This document shows positions 17,171 through 25,432 of a DNA stretch of 64,000 nucleotides, one piece after another. The DNA is from DATGUN01 sp035301285 (GTDB lineage: Bacteria; Bacillota; Bacilli; Bacillales; Amphibacillaceae). The position numbers and the translations under genes were made by a program. The notes under the pieces are model-generated. The model made no database searches. It worked only from the letters and a program-made list of their open reading frames with translations, and was not told the origin of the DNA. Each line of letters starts with the position of its first letter. The first letter of the stretch is position 1. Location: positions 12,394 through 76,393 of the forward strand of contig DATGUN010000030.1 of the NCBI GenBank assembly GCA_035301285.1. The letters are read 5' to 3'.

Positions 17171-17773
17171 TTAACGTGAGTAGAACTCAACGATAAGTGC
17201 TTCATTGATCTCTGCTGGAAGTTCTGAACGCTCAGGGTATCTTGTATAACTACCTTCCAATTTGTCGGCATCCAATGAAATATATTCAGGTGTAAAGTTA
17301 TTGACTTCCATGGATTCTTTGATGATATCCAAGTTACGCGACCGTTCACGCAACCCAATTGTTTGACCAGGCTTCAAGCGATATGATGGAATGTCAACAC
17401 GCTTTCCGTCTACAGTGACATGGCCGTGATTGACCAATTGGCGCGCTTGTTTCCGTGTACGTGCAAAACCTAGACGGTAAACAAGGTTGTCAAGACGTGA
17501 TTCCAAAAGAAGCATGAAATTTTCACCATGTACACCCTTCATTTTACCCGCTTCTTCAAACATGTTACGGAATTGACGTTCGTTTACACCGTACATGAAG
17601 CGAAGTTTTTGCTTTTCCTGTTGTTGAAGCCCATACTCGGACATTTTTCTACGTTGATTAGCACCATGTTGTCCCGGTGCGTAAGGACGTTTGTCCAATT
17701 CTTTGCCAGTTCCCGATAAAGAAATACCGAGACGGCGTGATTTCTTCCATACTGATCCAGTATAACGTGACAT
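17171..17773 (-). CDS. rpsD: Ribosomal protein S4
   Basis: Primary 16S rRNA-binding protein of the 30S subunit. Standard 200-residue length with MSRYTGSVWKKSRRLGISLSGTGKEL at the start split as MSRYTGSVWKK then RRLGISLSG, the S4 RNA-binding domain RLDNLVYRLGFARTRKQARQ, and VDGKRVDIPSYRLKPGQ. The zinc-binding cysteines of some S4 proteins are absent. A stand-alone gene next to tyrS, as in B. subtilis, preceded by a long leader. Confidence 0.98.
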   Translation of the reverse strand: MSRYTGSVWKKSRRLGISLSGTGKELDKRPYAPGQHGANQRRKMSEYGLQQQEKQKLRFMYGVNERQFRNMFEEAGKMKGVHGENFMLLLESRLDNLVYRLGFARTRKQARQLVNHGHVTVDGKRVDIPSYRLKPGQTIGLRERSRNLDIIKESMEVNNFTPEYISLDADKLEGSYTRYPERSELPAEINEALIVEFYSR

Positions 17774-17986
17774 AATTTGTTTCTCCTTTATGTTTTATTT
17801 GTATAAAATAAAACAGTGTGACCGAAACACCCCACATTTTGTTTTCATGTACCATCGCTCCAGCAGCAGAGAGTTACACGATACACCTCACGATGAGGAA
17901 CAAAATGACAAAAAGATGCCCGTTCACGTAAGCTACCTTTTATTTTACACAAAGAATAGTATAAAGCCTTTTTACACTCAAGTCAA
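17774..17986 (-). promoter_or_regulatory. rpsD promoter and probable S4-responsive leader
   Basis: The minus strand has TTGACT (17986-17981), 17-bp spacer, TATACT (17963-17958), a strong SigA promoter. The transcript would carry a leader of about 175 bases before the rpsD ATG. B. subtilis rpsD is autoregulated by S4 binding to its leader, and the position and length fit; I have not derived the fold. 17987-18107 holds nothing else I recognise. Confidence 0.7.
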
Positions 17987-18107
17987 TGGTTTTGCCATAA
18001 AGAAGATCTGTCTCTCAATAATGTTAAAAATGAGCAGAGCGAAACACTTGATTGATAACAGAATGCATAAAGATGTTCTACCGGGAAAAAGTGCATTGTT
18101 ATTCCTT

Positions 18108-18611
18108 TTAGCGTAGTGAGGGTGTATGCTTGGAAATATGATTCATTAATGTATGGGCATAACGTTCGATGTAGTATTGATCGGTTGCATCGAAACGGTT
18201 TGTCGACGGACTGTCGATATCCAATACACCAAATATGGCGTCACCTATAAATAGAGGGACAACCAGTTCTGATTGTGATGCGCTATCACAGGCTATATGA
18301 CCGGGAAAAGAACTGACGTCTTCTATTCGTTGCGTCTTCTTTTCCGATAGCGCCGTGCCACATACACCTTTTCCATATGGAATTCGAATGCAAGCAGGTA
18401 ATCCCTGGAATGGACCAAGTATGAGTTCATCGTTTTCCCATAGGTAAAAGCCGACCCAATTTACATTGGATAAATATTGGTCCAGAAGTGAAGAGGCATT
18501 TGCCAATAAAGCTATATGGTTGGTTTCTCCTTCATTCAGTGCTTCCAATTGTTTTATCAATAACGTATAATCTTTTTCCCTTTCTCCACTATAAATCGCT
18601 TTTTGAAACAA
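18108..18611 (-). CDS. ytsP: YtsP, GAF-domain free methionine-(R)-sulfoxide reductase family
   Basis: 167-residue single GAF domain of the fRMsr family, which reduces free methionine-R-sulfoxide. Landmarks are NWVGFYLWE, LGPFQGLPACIRIPYGKGVCG, and HIACDSASQSELVVPL, carrying the three Cys positions of the family, and VLDIDSPS near the end. Start is TTG at 18611 with GAGG eight bases upstream. A candidate promoter on the minus strand is TTGATA (18654-18649), 16-bp spacer, TATAGA (18632-18627). It diverges from refZ, sharing a 111-base intergenic region with TGTCG half sites. Confidence 0.88.
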   Translation of the reverse strand: MFQKAIYSGEREKDYTLLIKQLEALNEGETNHIALLANASSLLDQYLSNVNWVGFYLWENDELILGPFQGLPACIRIPYGKGVCGTALSEKKTQRIEDVSSFPGHIACDSASQSELVVPLFIGDAIFGVLDIDSPSTNRFDATDQYYIERYAHTLMNHISKHTPSLR

Positions 18612-18637
18612 TTAAATCGCCTCATTTCTATATAATT

Positions 18638-18697
18638 CGACACCACTGTATCAATTTGTCGTAGGAAACGTGCAGGATTTTTCATTGATTTGTCGTA
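18638..18697. promoter_or_regulatory. TGTCG/CGACA half-site cluster between ytsP and refZ
   Basis: Three TGTCG/CGACA half sites occur in 60 bases: CGACA (18638-18642) and two direct copies of ATTTGTCGTA (18654-18663 and 18688-18697), 34 bases apart. The first copy abuts the putative ytsP -35. TTTGTCGTA differs by one base from a Spo0A box (TTTGTCGAA); the TGTCG core also occurs in a palindrome inside refZ. GCAGGATTT (18672-18680) fits a SigH -35, but the matching -10 is poor. Confidence 0.45.
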
Positions 18698-18722
18698 AAG
18701 ACTATATAAGGGGTTGAAATAC

Positions 18723-19325
18723 ATGGTTAATAATACAAAACAAAAAGTAATGGACACAGCGACGTCATTATTCTTCCAGAAAGGATTCCACGGGACTTCC
18801 GTTCGGGACATCGCCGAGAAAGCAAGTGTCAATGTGTCGTTGATAAGTTATTACTTCAAACATAAACAAGGGCTTCTAGAATATGTCGTGACGACATATT
18901 ATGAAGCTTATTTGAATGATATGGAAGAGGTAATGGAACAAACACAAACAAACAGTTCTATGGATAGACTAAAAGCATTGATTGCGACCATTATACAATA
19001 TAAACAAACACACCATCAATTAACATGTTTCATCCAACGCGAATTGTCGCTTGATTCTGTATTTGTAAGGGAAATAACGGTGACATACCTTGCAAAGGAA
19101 AACCATTTTTTGAAAGAGACGTTTTATCAATTGATGCCATCTACAAATGTTAAAAAGGCGGATCAACCATTTTACTTTATGCAATTGAAAGGAATGTTAA
19201 TGACGCCATATGTCATGCAGCACGAATGGAAACATCATGTTGTTGGTGAGAAGTCCGAGACTTTGTTTGTGAACAGATATGTCAAAACAATCCATCGTTG
19301 GCTGGAGTATGTTCTGGCAACATGA
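18723..19325 (+). CDS. refZ: RefZ, TetR-family FtsZ-ring regulator
   Basis: DNA-binding protein that in B. subtilis binds sites near the origin and modulates FtsZ assembly during sporulation. The N-terminal HTH is clear (DTATSLFFQKGFHGTSVRDI, then ASVNVSLISYYFKHKQGLLE); the rest is an all-helical ligand/dimer domain. The ATG at 18723 with AAGGGG nine bases upstream gives 200 residues. A 21-base palindrome lies inside the coding region at 18880-18900. hisJ and braB, neighbours in B. subtilis, are absent before and after ezrA. Confidence 0.88.
   Translation: MVNNTKQKVMDTATSLFFQKGFHGTSVRDIAEKASVNVSLISYYFKHKQGLLEYVVTTYYEAYLNDMEEVMEQTQTNSSMDRLKALIATIIQYKQTHHQLTCFIQRELSLDSVFVREITVTYLAKENHFLKETFYQLMPSTNVKKADQPFYFMQLKGMLMTPYVMQHEWKHHVVGEKSETLFVNRYVKTIHRWLEYVLAT
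18880..18900. repeat. Palindrome AATATGTCG-TGA-CGACATATT inside refZ
   Basis: Perfect 9-bp arms (18880-18888 and 18892-18900) around a 3-base centre, encoding part of the EYVVTTYY segment. It shares the TGTCG core with the upstream half sites and has the form of a TetR-family operator. Confidence 0.6.
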
Positions 19326-19363
19326 ATCATTGAATGAGAAAGAATAAAATGGATGTGCAGGAA

Positions 19364-19422
19364 GCCATTTACTGGTATGATATATATGTACAGATGCATT
19401 GATATCATATACAATAAATGGC
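19364..19422. repeat. Long imperfect hairpin between refZ and ezrA
   Basis: GCCATTTA (19364-19371) pairs with TAAATGGC (19415-19422), and an inner TATGATAT pairs with ATATCATA. There is no T-run after it, so it is not a standard terminator. The remainder of 19326-19604 is AT-rich, with no other feature I can support. Confidence 0.6.
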
Positions 19423-19604
19423 ATATGTCATGAAAAGTGAAAAAAAGGGCAAAAAAATCGCGAATATCGACAATATTTTTATTTAAAAATGTTATTTACA
19501 TGGTATTATAGGGGTATGTATATTTTAAGCAGTTCCTTTATACCTGTTTACGGATAGAATGAAGGAGTATCCTCTTATAAGAGAATAGAATTAGGAGGCT
19601 TTAT

Positions 19605-21323
19605 ATGGCAGCGTATATAATTGGAGTCATACTATTAATAATTGTAATCATCATTGTTGGACTTATATTGAGAAAACGGGTATATGATACAGTGGATCGC
19701 CTCGAAGGTTGGAAATTGGATATTACCAATCGTAATACCGCCTCGCAAATTGCACGGATCAAACGATTGAATTTAACGGGAGAAACCCAAAGACAGTTTG
19801 AAATATGGAAGGAAAGATGGGAATACATAGTAACGAAAGAATTGCCGGATATTGAAGAATATCTATTTGATGCGGAAGAAGGGGCAGATAAATATCGCTT
19901 TCGAAAATCAAAGCAAATATTGATCCAAACGGAAGAAGCGCTTAATTCGATTGAAAATGACTTGGAAAAAATGCTCCAAGAATTGGATGCATTATTGGAT
20001 TCTGAGAAAACGAGCAGGGAGGAAATTGAACAGATTCAACCTACTATCAAGTCATTGCGTAAGACATTGGCACAAAACCGCTATCAATATGGCAATAGTG
20101 ATATTCGCTTGGAAGAGTCCCTTGATGAATTCGATGATCAGCTCAATACTTACTATGAATTGGTAGAAGCTGGGAATTATTATGAGGCAAAGCGGGTTGC
20201 GGATGAACTGAAAGAAAATCTGGATATATTTCATGAAGAAATGGATGAAGTTCCTGCAGTCTATAATACCTGTGCAGAAAAATTACCTTCTCAGCTTGAC
20301 GATATAGCGGCTGGGGTTAAAGAAATGAAACAAGATGGTTACAAGGTTGAGCAATTAGGTTTTGAAAAAGAGATCCGTGATTACAAGCTCCGGTTGAAAG
20401 ATTGCGTGAAATCAATTGAAAAACAGGGCATTACGGAAGCGAAACAAGTGATAGCGGAAATTGATGAACGTATTCCTGAAATGTATCAGGAATTGGAGAA
20501 AGAAGCGATTGCCAGAAATTATACGGAAACGCAAATGCCAAAGTATACAATGGAGCTCGAACAATTGGAGAAAAGCTTCATAGAAACAAAAGAAGAAGTC
20601 GAAACGTTTAAACAGGCTTATTATATTGAGGATAATGATATGGAGCAATTCCTGTCCTTGGAAAAATCGATTGCCACCTTAAAATATCAACTTGAAGATA
20701 TAGCCACATCGGTTGAAAACAACGAAGCAACGCACATAAATGTCCGCGAACAATTGGAAGATGGTTTCCATCAAGTGGAAAACTTGAAAGAGGAACATAA
20801 AGCTTTCAAAAAACGGATTCAAAACTTGCGATCTGATGAATTGGCTGCCAAAGAAAAAGTATTGGAAATGAAAAAACATGTCAATGATTTAAATCGTAAA
20901 CTTAAAAAAAGCAATATACCAGGTGTTCCATCTAAGATTTGGAATTCGATGGAGGAGTCGATCCATAAAAATGAACGTGTGCTGGATTTGTTGGTTCAAA
21001 AGCCTTTGGATATAAATAGCGTACAACAATCGTTGACTGAGGCTAAATCAACACTTGACTATTTTTCCGAGCAAACCTATCAAATGTTGGAACAAGCATA
21101 TTTAACTGAGCGTGTCATACAATATGCAAATCGTTATCGTAGCCAGTTTCCGGCGCTGGCTGCAAAGTTAACTGAATCAGAACGTCTCTTCAGATCCTGT
21201 GAATATGAGTTGGCACTGGAAAAAGCTGCTGAATCCGTTGAGGAAGTGGAGCCAGGTGCATTGAAACGTATCGAAGCCTATCAAGATCAAGATGCGGAAA
21301 ATGATTATGCGTACACGGAATAA
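19605..21323 (+). CDS. ezrA: EzrA, septation ring formation regulator
   Basis: Membrane-anchored negative regulator of FtsZ ring assembly. One N-terminal membrane helix (IIGVILLIIVIIIVGLILRK, residues 5-24), then about 545 cytoplasmic residues of nearly continuous helix, the spectrin-like repeat rod. Length 572, close to the usual 562-571. Near the C-terminus RYRSQFPALAAKL resembles the conserved RSKHPVL-type patch of the family. TTAGGAGG precedes the ATG at 19605. Confidence 0.96.
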   Translation: MAAYIIGVILLIIVIIIVGLILRKRVYDTVDRLEGWKLDITNRNTASQIARIKRLNLTGETQRQFEIWKERWEYIVTKELPDIEEYLFDAEEGADKYRFRKSKQILIQTEEALNSIENDLEKMLQELDALLDSEKTSREEIEQIQPTIKSLRKTLAQNRYQYGNSDIRLEESLDEFDDQLNTYYELVEAGNYYEAKRVADELKENLDIFHEEMDEVPAVYNTCAEKLPSQLDDIAAGVKEMKQDGYKVEQLGFEKEIRDYKLRLKDCVKSIEKQGITEAKQVIAEIDERIPEMYQELEKEAIARNYTETQMPKYTMELEQLEKSFIETKEEVETFKQAYYIEDNDMEQFLSLEKSIATLKYQLEDIATSVENNEATHINVREQLEDGFHQVENLKEEHKAFKKRIQNLRSDELAAKEKVLEMKKHVNDLNRKLKKSNIPGVPSKIWNSMEESIHKNERVLDLLVQKPLDINSVQQSLTEAKSTLDYFSEQTYQMLEQAYLTERVIQYANRYRSQFPALAAKLTESERLFRSCEYELALEKAAESVEEVEPGALKRIEAYQDQDAENDYAYTE

Positions 21324-21332
21324 TGGATGGGA

Positions 21333-21395
21333 GGCTGTCTTATAGATAAGGATGAGCAACGAGGGGGTCCTTTATATAAGTCAGCCTTCGTTTTG
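21333..21395 (+). terminator. Very long hairpin after ezrA, probable terminator
   Basis: GGCTGTCTTATA (21333-21344) pairs with TATAAGTCAGCC (21375-21386) with one mismatch, and an inner ATAAGGA pairs with TCCTTTAT across a 15-base G-rich loop. TTCGTTTT follows. The stem is far longer than other terminators in this window, so another role is possible. Confidence 0.6.
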
Positions 21396-21430
21396 TGATT
21401 AGTCATGTAAATGTAGTGGAGGAATAGAGA

Positions 21431-22570
21431 ATGATTTATTTAGATAATAGTGCAACGACTGAACCAGCTAAAGATGTTTTGCATAGTTTTCAGCACGTAT
21501 CGCGTGAATTTTACGCAAATCCTTCAAGCATTCATCCGTTTGGTGGGGAAGCGGAAGAACTATTGCGGCAAGCGAGGAAACAAGCAGCACAACTTCTTGG
21601 TATTCATCCGGAGGAAGTGATCTTCACCTCAGGTGGTACTGAGGGAAACAATCTTGCCATTAAAGGCATCGCTTTAAAACATAGGGAGCGGGGCAAGCAT
21701 ATTATTACGTCTGTCACAGAGCATCCTTCCGTTCTGAAAACGTGTCGAATTTTGGAGGAATTTGGTTTTGACGTTACTTACTTACCCGTTGATGAAACAG
21801 GCGCTGTGTCAGTATCCCAACTGGAGAAAGCCATTCGAGAAGATACCATTTTAATAAGCATCATGCATGTCAATAATGAACTTGGCTCGGTCCAGCCGAT
21901 CGTTGAGATTGCGAAAGTGGTTGAAAAGTATCCTAAAGTTTTTTTCCATGTTGATCATGTTCAGGGATTCGGAAAGGTCCCTCTCTCATTGCAAACGAAT
22001 GGGATTGATCTTTGTACCATTTCAGGACATAAATTACATGGCTTAAAAGGAACAGGATTACTATATATAAAGAGAGGGACAGCTTTACACCCTTTGTTAC
22101 ATGGTGGCGATCAGGAATATGCGTACCGTTCGGGTACTGAAAATGTAGCCGGGGCAGTCAGTCTCGTTAAGGCGATGCGGCTCATTTCAGATAAAATGAA
22201 GACTGAGGGACATCGCTTATATGAGCTTCAGGCATATGTAAAGAGGCATGTACAGAAGATGTCTGATATCGAATGGAATACGCCACGAAAAGCAGCACCA
22301 CATATCATGAACGTTTCAGCAAGCGGTCTGAAACCCGAAGTCATCATTCATGCACTGGCTGAGAAGGGTATTATGATTTCGACTAAATCCGCCTGCTCAT
22401 CAAAAGAGTTAAATGAAAGCAGTGTGTTGATACATTGCGGATTTTCGCATGAACGTGCTGCATCCGCTTTACGGATCAGCATGTCTTATGAAACGACTCA
22501 AATGGAAATCGACACGTTTCTAACAGCATTGAAAAGTGCCGTGTCCCAACTAAAAGAGGTAATGGGGTAG
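21431..22570 (+). CDS. nifZ: NifZ-type cysteine desulfurase, ThiI partner
   Basis: PLP enzyme that takes sulfur from cysteine. In B. subtilis the copy beside thiI supplies it for 4-thiouridine at tRNA position 8. Motifs: IYLDNSATTEPA, FTSGGTEGNNLAIKG, HVNNELGSVQP, FHVDHVQGFGK and the PLP lysine in SGHKLHG. The catalytic Cys lies in STKSACSSKELNES. 379 residues. Six bases separate it from thiI, so the two are one operon. Confidence 0.93.
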   Translation: MIYLDNSATTEPAKDVLHSFQHVSREFYANPSSIHPFGGEAEELLRQARKQAAQLLGIHPEEVIFTSGGTEGNNLAIKGIALKHRERGKHIITSVTEHPSVLKTCRILEEFGFDVTYLPVDETGAVSVSQLEKAIREDTILISIMHVNNELGSVQPIVEIAKVVEKYPKVFFHVDHVQGFGKVPLSLQTNGIDLCTISGHKLHGLKGTGLLYIKRGTALHPLLHGGDQEYAYRSGTENVAGAVSLVKAMRLISDKMKTEGHRLYELQAYVKRHVQKMSDIEWNTPRKAAPHIMNVSASGLKPEVIIHALAEKGIMISTKSACSSKELNESSVLIHCGFSHERAASALRISMSYETTQMEIDTFLTALKSAVSQLKEVMG

Positions 22571-22576
22571 ATAAAT

Positions 22577-23779
22577 ATGGAATATGATCATTTATTAATC
22601 AGCTATGATGAAATAGCGTTAAAAGGGAATAATAAAAAGCAATTTATTTTAAGGCTTCAAGAAAATATCCAACGAAAATTACAAGCATTTTCCCAAGCCA
22701 AAGTTAAACGTACACAAGGCAGAATGTTAATTTTATTGAATGGACATGAGCCGGATCCAATCATTCAAGTTGTCAGGAATGTATTTGGCATTCATAGTAT
22801 ACGTTTGGCGATCAAAGTGCAAAACGATGAATCAGCTATAAAAAAAGCAGCTTTATATGCCTTGAAGAACGCCATTGATGTAAATACATTCAAGGTATCC
22901 GTAAGACGAGTTGATAAATCATTTCCGATCCAATCACAGGAAATGAACCGTGTGCTGGGAGGGCATTTATTAACCAATACTACTGGATATAAAGTTAATG
23001 TGCATGAACCCGATTTGCATATTCGTATCGAAATCCGTCATGAAGCGACCTATATTACAGCCAACCCTGTGCGGGGTCTTGGAGGGCTACCTGTTGGGAC
23101 TTCAGGTAAAACGTTATTATTATTATCTGGTGGGATAGACAGTCCTGTTGCTGGGTACCTCGCAATGAAACGGGGGGTGGCTGTTGAGGCCATCCATTTC
23201 CATTCACCACCATTTACAAGTGAGCGGGCCAAACAGAAAGTCATTGATCTAGCCGAGAGACTTACACGTTATGGTCATTCAATCCGCATCCATTTCGTGC
23301 CGTTCACAAAATTGCAACAACATATTTTCAAAGAAATACCTAACGCATATGCAATGACTGTGATGCGCCGGATCATGCTCAGAATGAGTGAAGAGGTAAG
23401 TAAAAGAAATCAAATCTTATCCATTACAACCGGGGAAAGTCTTGGTCAAGTGGCGAGTCAAACGATGGAAAGCATGCATGTCATCAACCATGTAACCAAC
23501 TATCCTGTACTACGTCCGCTTGTGGCGATGGATAAACAAGAGATTGTGGCATTGTCGAAACAAATTGATACCTATGATATTTCAATTCGACCATATGAAG
23601 ATTGCTGCACCATATTTGTGCCCAAGTCTCCTAAAACAAAACCAAATAAAGAAAAAGTCGAATACCATGAATCACACGTGGATTTCAAACCTTTTATAAA
23701 AGAGGCCATTGACAATATAGAGACGGTCAAAATATCCGAACAATCTTCTGTAGAGAGTAAATTTCAAGGGCTATTCTAA
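22577..23779 (+). CDS. thiI: ThiI, tRNA 4-thiouridine synthetase
   Basis: Adenylates U8 of tRNA and transfers sulfur. Residues ~60-165 are the NFLD/THUMP RNA-binding part. The PP-loop ATPase motif LLLLSGGIDSPVAGYLA begins near residue 180. The C-terminus (YEDCCTIFVPKSPKTKP) ends without a rhodanese domain, as is usual in Bacillus, where the partner desulfurase delivers sulfur directly. 400 residues. Confidence 0.95.
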   Translation: MEYDHLLISYDEIALKGNNKKQFILRLQENIQRKLQAFSQAKVKRTQGRMLILLNGHEPDPIIQVVRNVFGIHSIRLAIKVQNDESAIKKAALYALKNAIDVNTFKVSVRRVDKSFPIQSQEMNRVLGGHLLTNTTGYKVNVHEPDLHIRIEIRHEATYITANPVRGLGGLPVGTSGKTLLLLSGGIDSPVAGYLAMKRGVAVEAIHFHSPPFTSERAKQKVIDLAERLTRYGHSIRIHFVPFTKLQQHIFKEIPNAYAMTVMRRIMLRMSEEVSKRNQILSITTGESLGQVASQTMESMHVINHVTNYPVLRPLVAMDKQEIVALSKQIDTYDISIRPYEDCCTIFVPKSPKTKPNKEKVEYHESHVDFKPFIKEAIDNIETVKISEQSSVESKFQGLF

Positions 23780-23859
23780 AAAGTTTCTCGTTTTGTTTGG
23801 ATTGAGTTCAATCCTATTCTGCGTATGTATGAGATTACAGAACCTTCCAGTTGAATATA

Positions 23860-23890
23860 TGCATGGATTTTTCCCTTTTGACACAACATA
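23860..23890 (+). promoter_or_regulatory. Candidate SigG-type promoter of the SASP gene
   Basis: TGCATG (23860-23865), 18-bp spacer, CAACATA (23884-23890). It resembles forespore promoters (GYATR and CATNNTA) with mismatches. Confidence 0.4.
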
Positions 23891-23915
23891 GAAATGTCAA
23901 GGGGGGTGAGTAACC

Positions 23916-24113
23916 ATGGCAAATAACAATTCTAATCAATTAGTCGTTCCTGGTGCACAACAAGCACTAGATCAAATGAAAACTGAAATCGCTCAAGAAT
24001 TCGGTGTTCAACTTGGACCTGATACAGTGTCACGTGCGAATGGTTCAGTTGGTGGAGAAATAACAAAAAGACTTGTGCAATCAGCACAACAACAATTTGG
24101 TGGAATGAAGTAA
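23916..24113 (+). CDS. sspA: Alpha/beta-type small acid-soluble spore protein
   Basis: 65-residue forespore DNA-coating protein. Family hallmarks: NQLVVPGAQQALDQMKTEIA, the GPR protease site TEIAQEFGV, and GEITKRLVQSAQQQ. GGGGGGTG precedes the ATG at 23916. Its place after thiI matches B. subtilis sspA, hence the symbol; alpha/beta SASPs are so alike that the exact paralogue is uncertain. Confidence 0.93.
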   Translation: MANNNSNQLVVPGAQQALDQMKTEIAQEFGVQLGPDTVSRANGSVGGEITKRLVQSAQQQFGGMK

Positions 24114-24143
24114 CACTATCTAAAACAAAATATCACTTGGCCA

Positions 24144-24178
24144 GGGGCTGTCCCGTATGGGGTGGCCCCTTATCTTTT
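24144..24178 (+). terminator. Terminator after the SASP gene
   Basis: GGGGCTGTCCC pairs with GGGGTGGCCCC across a GTAT loop, followed by TTATCTTTT. Confidence 0.85.
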
Positions 24179-24250
24179 ATTCTCGGATGGTATGAAAACA
24201 GAGTCATTGATGCACTCTAAAAGATGAGAGATGTACAAGGGGATGATTTG

Positions 24251-24871
24251 ATGGTCTGGGTGATTGGGTTATGTCTGATTTTGTTTTTATCGATCTTTTT
24301 GTTTTTTTCCAAGCTGCAAATCCTCATCGACTATTCGTACAACCAAGATAAACGGAACGATTTGCTTTATGTTGCTTTTCGCGTGTATCATATACAGATT
24401 TATCGTAAAACACTTAATGTATCTGATCTTATCAAAACGTCATATCATCGGGATGATACCAACCAGAACAATTTCTTTTTAAAGCGAATACATTTCACGA
24501 TACAAAGTATAAAAGTTCGTTTTAATCACTGTGCTAAGCAATATAAGGCAATGGATCATGTATTTCGAAAAATACGAATCAGGAGATTTAAATGGGAAAC
24601 AGATTGTGGGACAGGTCACGCGATGACTTCTGGAACAACATGTGGAGCTATATGGGCTGCAAAAGGAGCGTTTCTCTCCTTCCTACGTGAAAACATCAAA
24701 GACATATCACAAGTTCATCTGAAGGTTAATCCACATTTTCAACAGAAAATCATGGCAATGGAAATGCATTGCATAGTCTTGGTTCCGATCGGTAAAGCTA
24801 TACTTGCATTCTTGCATGTTCGAAACAGTAAAAAACCAACATGGCAGAAAGGGGTGGATGTAGATGGATGA
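24251..24871 (+). CDS. ytfI: YtfI, DUF2953 protein
   Basis: 206 residues of unknown function. An N-terminal membrane helix (about residues 3-21, rich in Leu, Phe, Ile) is followed by a basic soluble domain containing DCGTGHAMTSGTTCGAIWA, the recognisable DUF2953 core. I place the start at the ATG at 24251, seven bases after AAGGGG; an ATG nine codons earlier has no ribosome site. It overlaps ytfJ by 8 bases, so the pair is co-translated and probably sporulation-linked. Confidence 0.82.
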   Translation: MVWVIGLCLILFLSIFLFFSKLQILIDYSYNQDKRNDLLYVAFRVYHIQIYRKTLNVSDLIKTSYHRDDTNQNNFFLKRIHFTIQSIKVRFNHCAKQYKAMDHVFRKIRIRRFKWETDCGTGHAMTSGTTCGAIWAAKGAFLSFLRENIKDISQVHLKVNPHFQQKIMAMEMHCIVLVPIGKAILAFLHVRNSKKPTWQKGVDVDG

Positions 24872-25328
24872 ACATCCGATACAAGATTTGATGACAACGG
24901 CAATGGAAAATATACAAAACATGATTGAAGTCAATACAATCGTCGGGGATCCGATTCACTCACCAGATGGCAGTTTGATCATACCAGTTTCGAAAGTTGG
25001 ATTTGGATTTGCGGCAGGTGGGAGTGAATTTACACCTGAACAGGGAGATGACGATCAAGATGTGACTTTACCCTTCGGTGGTGGAAGTGGGGGTGGTGTA
25101 TCCATTAACCCCGTTGCTTTTTTAATTGTAAGCAAAGAGGGCATCAACCTCGTGCATATGGACGGGAACTCAAAACTGTACGAAACGATAAAGAATATCG
25201 CACCGATGACAGTTGAAAAAGTAGAACATTTATTAAAGGAAAAGGAACAAGATGGAAATCATGGTAAGAAAACATCCCGAAATGATGACAAGAACCAATC
25301 CGAAACAAAAGAGGATTACAATATATGA
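24864..25328 (+). CDS. gerW: YtfJ/GerW sporulation protein
   Basis: Forespore protein needed in B. subtilis for a normal germination pathway. 154 residues: N-terminal helix HPIQDLMTTAMENIQNM, the conserved core NTIVGDPIHSPDGSLIIPVSK, a Gly-rich loop FGFAAGGSEF, then GGGSGGGVSINPVAFLIV, and a charged Lys/Asp/Glu tail. Start at 24864 follows AAGGGGTGG and overlaps ytfI. Confidence 0.92.
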   Translation: MDEHPIQDLMTTAMENIQNMIEVNTIVGDPIHSPDGSLIIPVSKVGFGFAAGGSEFTPEQGDDDQDVTLPFGGGSGGGVSINPVAFLIVSKEGINLVHMDGNSKLYETIKNIAPMTVEKVEHLLKEKEQDGNHGKKTSRNDDKNQSETKEDYNI

Positions 25329-25364
25329 CGAGTCAAATTGTTTTATAGCACAAAACCTATAATA

Positions 25365-25394
25365 TTGGACTTCATTCGCAAAACGTATCATAAT
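25365..25394 (+). promoter_or_regulatory. Candidate tpx promoter
   Basis: TTGGAC (25365-25370), 18-bp spacer, CATAAT (25389-25394). Confidence 0.4.
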
Positions 25395-25432
25395 TGATGT
25401 GTGGATAAATTTATTATAGGAGGATGATGCAC

